Shown piece after piece: positions 57,201 to 64,000 of a DNA stretch of 64,000 nt. Under the pieces are notes generated by a model, which saw only the letters and a program-made list of their open reading frames with translations, was not told the origin of the DNA and did not search any database. Position 1 is the stretch's first letter; each line of letters begins with the position of its first letter. The position numbers and the translations under genes were made by a program. The stretch covers positions 154,956,552 through 155,020,551 of the forward strand of contig CM041083.1 in NCBI GenBank assembly GCA_023079485.1, in the 5' to 3' direction. The DNA comes from Archilochus colubris. Taxonomy: Eukaryota; Chordata; Aves; Apodiformes; Trochilidae.

Positions 57201-60200
57201 CCTTACCCTATATTCATTTAGAGCAAATATCTTATTTTATCTGTTCATTACAATTTTGTTGAAATAGCCTGTCTTTCTCCACCAGCTCTGAAGAGAAGTT
57301 AAACTGCCAAGTGGAAGTCTGAACTTAGACTATACTTATTCTGCCTCATCTGATGAGCTGTTTCTATTGAAAGTGAGTTTGAAATATGATTGAGAATCTT
57401 GTATAGCCATGAGTATTTATGATACAGAGGTGTTAAAAGCAATCTGTACACACTGGCACACAGAGATCCCACAGAAAATCAAACTCTCCAATGCTCTCTT
57501 TCCTATTTAGATGCAGTGACGTTATAGATAAGATCAAGTCTGTAATGAAGAAAAAACATATTTTGAATTACTTACATGGGAAATATTGACATGTTTTCAG
57601 ATATGCTAAAGTTTTTTCTCAAGTGATAGTATTACTTCATGATGTGAAGACAATCAGACTTTGATCAAACCAATTTCCGGAGCTGATTATGCCTCAAAAA
57701 GACTGGGCTGTGTAAAGACTCCCCTTCATTTAATCTACTGAGCCATTAACTCAAGTGTCATAGATGATTTAATTGCTGTGGGAAAGAGGCACCATGTGGC
57801 AGGAGAAAAGAAACACTGAAACAAACAAAACAAAAAACCCTTCTTCATCACTTCAACAGTTATTCAGATAGAACTGTCAAGGCATCATGAAAAATGGCCA
57901 CTCAGAAAGGTAAACGTAGATCAATGCTCTGATGGTTGTCTAAGCAAATCCACAAAACTATTTAAGGCTTTAATGCCTTAAACTGTTACCTGAAATCAGC
58001 CAGAAGGCAGCAAGAAAAGCAAATTAAAAAAGTGGTTAATTTCCTCTGGGAAATTTTATTTAACTACTAGATTTGACACTGCGGGGTTTTGGTTCTTGTT
58101 TATGGGGGTTGGAGGTGTAGGGGGTGAGGCGACAACACATACACACATCCCAGTGATTTTAATTAAATTGCTCTCTGAAAGGGATACTAAGCCTTGTTTC
58201 TTCATTGTCTGTAAAGATGTATGGCTTTTTGTTGCTTTTCACTGGAGTGAAATTAACTTTGAGTTCAGGGAGAAAATACTATGTGAAATTTTTATTTTAT
58301 ACACTTATATCTGCCTTTTGACTTTTTACTTTATATCTCAAACAAAATTTATGAATATGTAGCCTTCTTCCTTGTCTGAGGACACCTTTATTTTACCTAA
58401 ATTAACCAATTTTTGTTTTTTTGAAAACAGAAATGTATCTTTGTGTTTCTCATGGGCACAAATTTCCTCTTATCTTCAGATTTGTAAGAGAAAAGTGAAA
58501 ATTTTCTTCTAGAGCAATGTTTCTCAGCTCTTGTATCAAAATGTCATAACAGTGGATCACAAAAGATAATTGGGTTTCTATATACTTAGAAAACTAAAAG
58601 AAAGAGCATGTAAATAAAAACCCAGCACTTACACTTTTGTTGGATTTTATTTCTTCCATTTCACTTAGTCTTTACTGGCTTCTTGAAACAATATACTTCT
58701 GCTTTCATAATAAATGCAATTTAGTGGTTCTTTTCTTCAGCTAATAGATCACCACCTTATTATGCCTGAGAACTGTTGAACTAGAAAATCATCAATGACC
58801 CTACAAAGTTGGTTTGTGACACTTGTTTACATAAAATAATTTTGTGTAATTCTGTAACAAATTATTTCATTTTAGCAGGGAATCACAGAAGATGCTTGAA
58901 TGAGTTTTAATAAAGAAGCTAATTCAAGTTTGGCTCAAGAGGCTCAGATCATAAGCAATATTAATGACTTCTTTTATATGTCTAAGGAACAATGGTGTCT
59001 GGGAATTTATGTCTGGTTCCAAGTTTAAAATTATCTTGTTTGAATGATCTTACTGTAGATACATACAACTACTTTTGTAACTTTGCTTGCTTAGGATGCA
59101 CTAGGGCTCACTGGGAGCAAAAAAGATACAGAAGGTGAGAGATCCCTTCCCCCATCCCCCACCAGTAAGAGTGTGCTTATGTTCTAATTTCAGAAATGGA
59201 GTGTTTAAAGCTGACCTGGTCTTTTTTAAAAACACAAATGGTATGAATAAGGCTTGCTTTTGAAGAAGAGCACTTCTCTTTTCCCTTGTTTGCCTTCCCT
59301 TCCTTTTCTTTCTCCTCAGATTCTTTGTTACAGTCCAAAGAGAACAAAAAGTGATGCTAGACTTCCTTCTTTAGTTCTCCAAATATTATATGGGCTACTT
59401 GAACTGTAGGCTTCAACTCTGACTTATGCTGTTCTGGAATGACAAGGTTTAGAGTGGTTCACACAGTCCTTCTTGGAGCTTTATTTTAGAAGAATAAAAG
59501 TTATCTCTGAATTACGAATAGGCTTAAGAAAAAGCATGAAGGCATGTTTGGGGTTTTTTTATGAATAAAGCAAAAGTATGGGTAACATAAAAACAACCTC
59601 AAGGGAAAAAAGTAAAGTGCTGTTTATTGTGATTTACTTCTGCAGTAATGATACATGATCAGAAGTTAAAAAAAAAAAAAAAAGAATAAAGGAAAAGGTT
59701 GACTTTTTGCAGTGTTAGAACATTATACATATGGGTATTACATAACATTGGTGGCTTAAGTTTCTAATGATAGTAAAATTATGGGTTTTGTTACAGAGAT
59801 GATTTTCTGTAATTGTTAGTGGTTTCTAACATTCAGATTAATTTTCTCAGGAATGTACTTGTAGACTTCGTGCTTTAAAAACCATTTGTGGAATTATTAA
59901 ACATACTAATTAATTTCCATAGGTACATGTTAATTTTAAGAAATATAGACTCAAGTAAAGTGCTGTTTTTACTTATTAATTTTTTTCCTTTGTTTTAGAT
60001 ACCATTTTGAACTATGGTGATGTTGAAGTAGTTTCTGCTATATTAAAGGACAAATTAGGAACAAGGAATTAGACAAGAGGAGATATTTAAGTGACCGACT
60101 GTTTGAATTTCTGCACGAGTTCTAATATAAAGTTTTCATTTCTAACATTTCCTTCTGTTTTTTTCCATTTACTATTACTGCAGCAATACCCTCCAAAAGA

Positions 60201-63200
60201 CCCTAGAGGGAAATCTTTCCTAGCTTGGAAAGCAAATCTGACTCCAAAATCCAGCATTATATTGACTACAAGAAAATGGCATAGATGTTCTGAGTTAAGC
60301 TAGTATTAGCCATTTTTAGATTCAGTTCAGAACATGAAATATCTTCATGCCAGAAAATAGAAATAACTCTATTTTCATGGAAGGCACTGGAAAGTCTTAA
60401 TGTTCCTTAAAGAACCACCAGTGAAGATATCAAGAAAAAGTTATTTTAATTTACATTTATGAAAGTGTGACTTAAGAGAATTCAATGGCAAATTTCACTC
60501 TCTTTCTGTGTGAAAGTAACGTGTAGGTGTTGTAAACAGATTGGAAATGATTTATACAGCGATAAAGATTAAGTCAAGATTGAGTTGGACTGATTTGCAC
60601 AGGTATCAAGGAAAAGAATGAAGAAGGCCCTCCCATTAAGTCATGAGGTTCAGAATGGACCCCCTTGCTTTCTGAACTCCTTCTCAGAGGGAAGTCTAGG
60701 TGCGCCTAGATCCAGACATAGCCCCAGAATTGGTCAGCTGCTCATTACTAAAGGTTTTAGGTGCAGGGATTTCAGTGTAGTGCCTTTACATTTAATTAGG
60801 GGTCTGGAGTGATTTGAAATAGCAGTAGAGCTTGATGGATACTATTGTAATAAATGAAAAAATTAGATTATATTATATTTTTAGCAATACTTAATCAATA
60901 GTCAATGTTTTGTTTTGATCAGGTACAGAAAGCTAAGAAAGTTTCAAAATTTGTGTGCACACATACTGATATCGAGGTTAACCTATGTTGTTAAATTTTG
61001 GTACCTAATGATCCTTGAACTGCATGAAGAGAAGTAATAATGAAATATACAGTGGATTCATCTGTGGGATCAAATTATGTTTATTAATATAATTGGATCT
61101 ATTTGCCATATATAAGACAAGTAGTGAACTACTCACTCTTTCCCATGGGATAGACCAGCTTCCTTCATGAGGCAGCAGCTTGGTGCAGTCCTGTGCCTCC
61201 CTTTCAGGACAAGTATTTAGAGTCACAAGTTGATTGAATTTGGTCAGTATTTTTCCATAATGGCCACATTTTGAATTAGGTCATAAAGTATCAGAGTGAG
61301 CTTGTGATCTGAGCAGAAAGGCTTTCAAGTACATTTCCCAAGCAACAGGAGTTCCAAGTACGTTAAGGAGTGCCTAATCACCCCAAATCACTGCCTTGGC
61401 ACTAGGACAAGAAGGTACCCAGTAATTTTGACTCAGCCCTCCAATAGGCAAGGTCAGAAATTGTGCGATTGTACTATCTTTTTAAACAAGAACAATGTTG
61501 GGACAAATCTTCTCACTAAAGTAAGAACAGTGTTGTCTGGTGTTGACATTACAAAATGGCTCAGTGAGCAAGGTGCCTGAAGTACCAAAACTGTTAAATT
61601 AATTTTTCCTCTGTATTAGCAGAGAAAAATTTTCATTTTCCTTCCAGAGCAGACACTACAAATCTAAATCACTGAAAGTGATTTAGAAGATAAGAATTTC
61701 AGCATACATGGTCTTTCGCAGAAGGCCAGCTCGTAGATTGGCATTCACTACCATATGGAAGCCATCTTGTTTTAAGACTCGAGTTTTATAGAAGGAGGAT
61801 TTCTATAGAAGATTTCTTTCTATTAAATGTTGCTGTAAAATAAAAGGCATGACATTAACTTACAAAAGTAGTAGTTCAATCTCCCCATTTTATACTTCCT
61901 AGCTCTTGGAGAAACAGTGCAAGGTATCTTTCTTCACCCTCATTATTCCAAATGACTACAGTACTTGCCTTAGAGATAATTTTTTTTCGGAATATTTGTT
62001 TTTAAGAATGTACTGATTTTTAGATTCCAGATACTGTGCTATGAATTTTGTGGAATTTGATGGGTGAAATGGAGAATAAAAATGAAGCTGATTGGACAGA
62101 TGACAAACTCATTAATGTCCAGTAAGGACCTCCAGTTCCAGAAAAATTGGGGTGTGTTGCTCAACTTGATTTTTGCTTGTTTTAGTCTAGAGAAAAGCTG
62201 ACAACAGGCATTAATTATCCAAAAACGCCTGGGCTCTGGTCTCCTGAATTAAACAGTCCTGTTGATGTGTTCAAGGGAAAAAAAGAAAGAATAAGAAACA
62301 CACACACACAAAAAACCCCAAACCATCCCAAACACCTCTTCAAATTGTGTTATATTGGCATGCTTTTGTAATACATTTTGTAATACATCTTATTAAAGAA
62401 TGTTTTAGAAATTTGTTAATGTTTTGGGGAAAAATGTAATTACAATAAAGCATGGTGTCATCAATTATTTTAAAAATAAATATATTTTTTCAAGCAAATA
62501 TGGTCTAGCATTGAAAATCTGAATATCACCATTATTATTTCACTGTTTGCAGCATAATTTCTTATGTTATACATGTAATATATCTTCCAGATCAATGCTT
62601 TTCCTCCCTCTCTTTCCTTTTAAAATCTATTATGCAGTCTAGGAAATAAATGTCTAAGGCATAAGATGCCTTCATCTTTTTCCAAAATTGGTTTCTTTAA
62701 AAACTACCACATTAGGAACCATATATATTTCAACTGAGTTGAATTCAAGGGAAAACAAAAATTTAACAACTCCGTGACTCAGTAAAAATTTAAGTTCTTT
62801 TAAAAGAGAGACAACCTAATATGAATAATATGTCATGATTTTTTTCTTAAATGTTCAGATCCCTTTTCTGATTAATATCTTATCTCTGTAAGTCGTTTTT
62901 TCTACCTTTTTCTTTCTGTAATTGATTAAATGTGTAGCACCTTGGCTAGTACGTGATATTGTAATTCTGTACTCTCCTATGTCTCTGGAGCTATAAGATA
63001 TACGCTTGAGAAGAGAACAAGACTTACAAAGGCAAAACAGTTTTCTGGGGAAAAATAAATGTGGAAGAAATTTTTTCTAAGCAGTTCCTTCTGGTTTATT
63101 TCTTTTATTTTTACAAGTTTCCTTCACTATCCTTCAGAGACACTAATTGATTTCAATGGGAGTCATGCAGTTAAAATGAACTATCTCTGGAATGGTTATC

Positions 63201-64000
63201 TGGTAATAGCTATTTTAGGAATGCCTTAAGAAAAATGCGTGTTTATTATAGAAATAGTCATGTAGTATTAAAGAATATGAGAATCCCATCTTAATTTAGT
63301 TCAGTGCATTATAGATATAACTTTAGGAGTATTTACTCACAAAATTTGTGTGGGTCTTCGCATGATTTAAGTAACACAAAAGCATCCATAAAAATCAGAT
63401 CAAAAGCCAGAAAGTCTTGCATCATATAACAATTACTTGCTATATAAATGCTTTCAGAATAAGTAGTTATGCATAAAAAAATTTACTATCCTTATAAGGT
63501 ATATTTCATGAACTCTAATTCATCTTTTATTATTTAGCTTTTCTATCCTTTAGGAAAATAAGTTTCCACAAGATTTTTAATATGTTAAAAAGTATCTCAT
63601 TGAGTATGGCATTTTTGCCCAGAGATTTCACCAGTAAGTGAGTTAGTGTTTCCTGAATTTAGTACATCAAAAATAGTAAAAAAAAATCTGCTTTGTAGTT
63701 TCTCAATTAAATCCATTATTTAATATCCTCTTATTAAGCATATCCATAACGTATATTCCAAGTGGAAGAGCTCTGAACAGCTCTGTTAATCCTGGTCATG
63801 GGAGCTTTTCCATACCTCAGCTTCTTTTCCCTTCATATATTTTCTTTGTTTTATCATTATAATTACATGATCATTCAACCATTCCCTAATCAAGGTGTAG
63901 GTCCATAATGACTTTTGAAAGCACAGTCTGATACTTTCTGATCCGCTCTTCACTGCTTTGTCTAACAATTGTCAATTGTTGTTTTTACATCTTTTAGGCA
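54202..64000. other. Long gene-free, repeat-poor stretch
   Basis: Almost 10 kb in which no CR1, LTR or exon could be recognised. Small items: a 9-bp perfect inverted repeat at 56772-56798, a G-rich patch at 58083-58132, an A run at 59669-59684, and a CA microsatellite at about 62299-62310. An acceptor-like TTTTTTCCTTTGTTTTAG at 59982-59999 has no convincing open frame behind it. A less AT-rich 60610-60810 segment has a 64-codon frame with no domain. Short frames throughout match base composition. Confidence 0.45.
56772..56798. repeat. Perfect inverted repeat (9-bp arms)
   Basis: ATTGTAACT and AGTTACAAT flank a 9-nt loop. This size can arise by chance in 64 kb of AT-rich DNA. Confidence 0.5.

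Noticed and set aside
58083..58132. G-quadruplex candidate
   Set aside because: Only three clear runs of three or more G with long loops; the fourth run is missing.
59982..60303. Acceptor-like site followed by a possible exon
   Set aside because: The sequence after the acceptor meets stops in all frames quickly, and the 70-codon frame at 60091 has no domain.

Overview
The window looks like AT-rich intergenic or intronic DNA from a bird. The evidence is the repeat content: many fragments of CR1, the dominant avian LINE, with CR1 reverse-transcriptase protein remnants and the CR1 3' signature of ATTCTATG-type octamers, plus solo LTRs whose ends and body match the ERVL-like LTRs widespread in birds (TGTGCTGG...ACCACAACA type). 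There is no operon structure, no dense coding, and no rRNA, tRNA or CRISPR array that I can see. Most open reading frames are short chance frames or lie on repeats. Family names rest on remembered avian consensus patterns and were not checked by a search.

Layout. 1-6.7 kb: mostly unique sequence with two small CR1 3' ends and a decayed stretch (about 3.76-4.02 kb) that still reads L-V-L-I-C-M-G-T-N-D, the SGNH-esterase block seen in CR1 ORF1. 6.7-7.6 kb: an LTR on the minus strand whose upstream part holds three spaced copies of an E-box plus GATA motif pair. 8.4-9.6 kb: a 1.2-kb CR1 on the minus strand with a readable RT C-terminal part. 11.6-12.8 kb: a complete miniature LTR retrotransposon (5' LTR, primer-site-like start, about 650 bp of non-coding repeat-bearing interior, polypurine tract, 3' LTR, 6-bp target duplication). 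13-40 kb: mostly unique AT-rich DNA with CR1 pieces (one CR1 inserted in another at 25.5 kb) and three ERVL-like LTR copies. 39.0-39.7 kb: the best candidate for a host coding exon, a terminal exon on the minus strand with a splice acceptor, a cysteine-rich reading frame, a stop and a poly(A) signal. 40.0-41.1 kb: a CR1 whose 5' end/ORF1 start is joined directly to its 3' end. 42.4-43.6 kb: a second long CR1 of the same kind as the one at 8.4 kb, on the plus strand. 45-54.2 kb: a cluster of LTRs, two of them solo LTRs with perfect 5-bp target duplications. 54.2-64 kb: almost 10 kb with no recognisable repeat or gene.

By eye, CR1 and LTR pieces each cover roughly a tenth of the window. The LTR share seems high for a bird autosome, but this is a visual estimate. 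Nothing here forms a gene pathway. The most unusual items are the miniature LTR element, the internally deleted CR1, the GATA/E-box repeats in the 7-kb LTR, and the unassigned cysteine-rich terminal exon.
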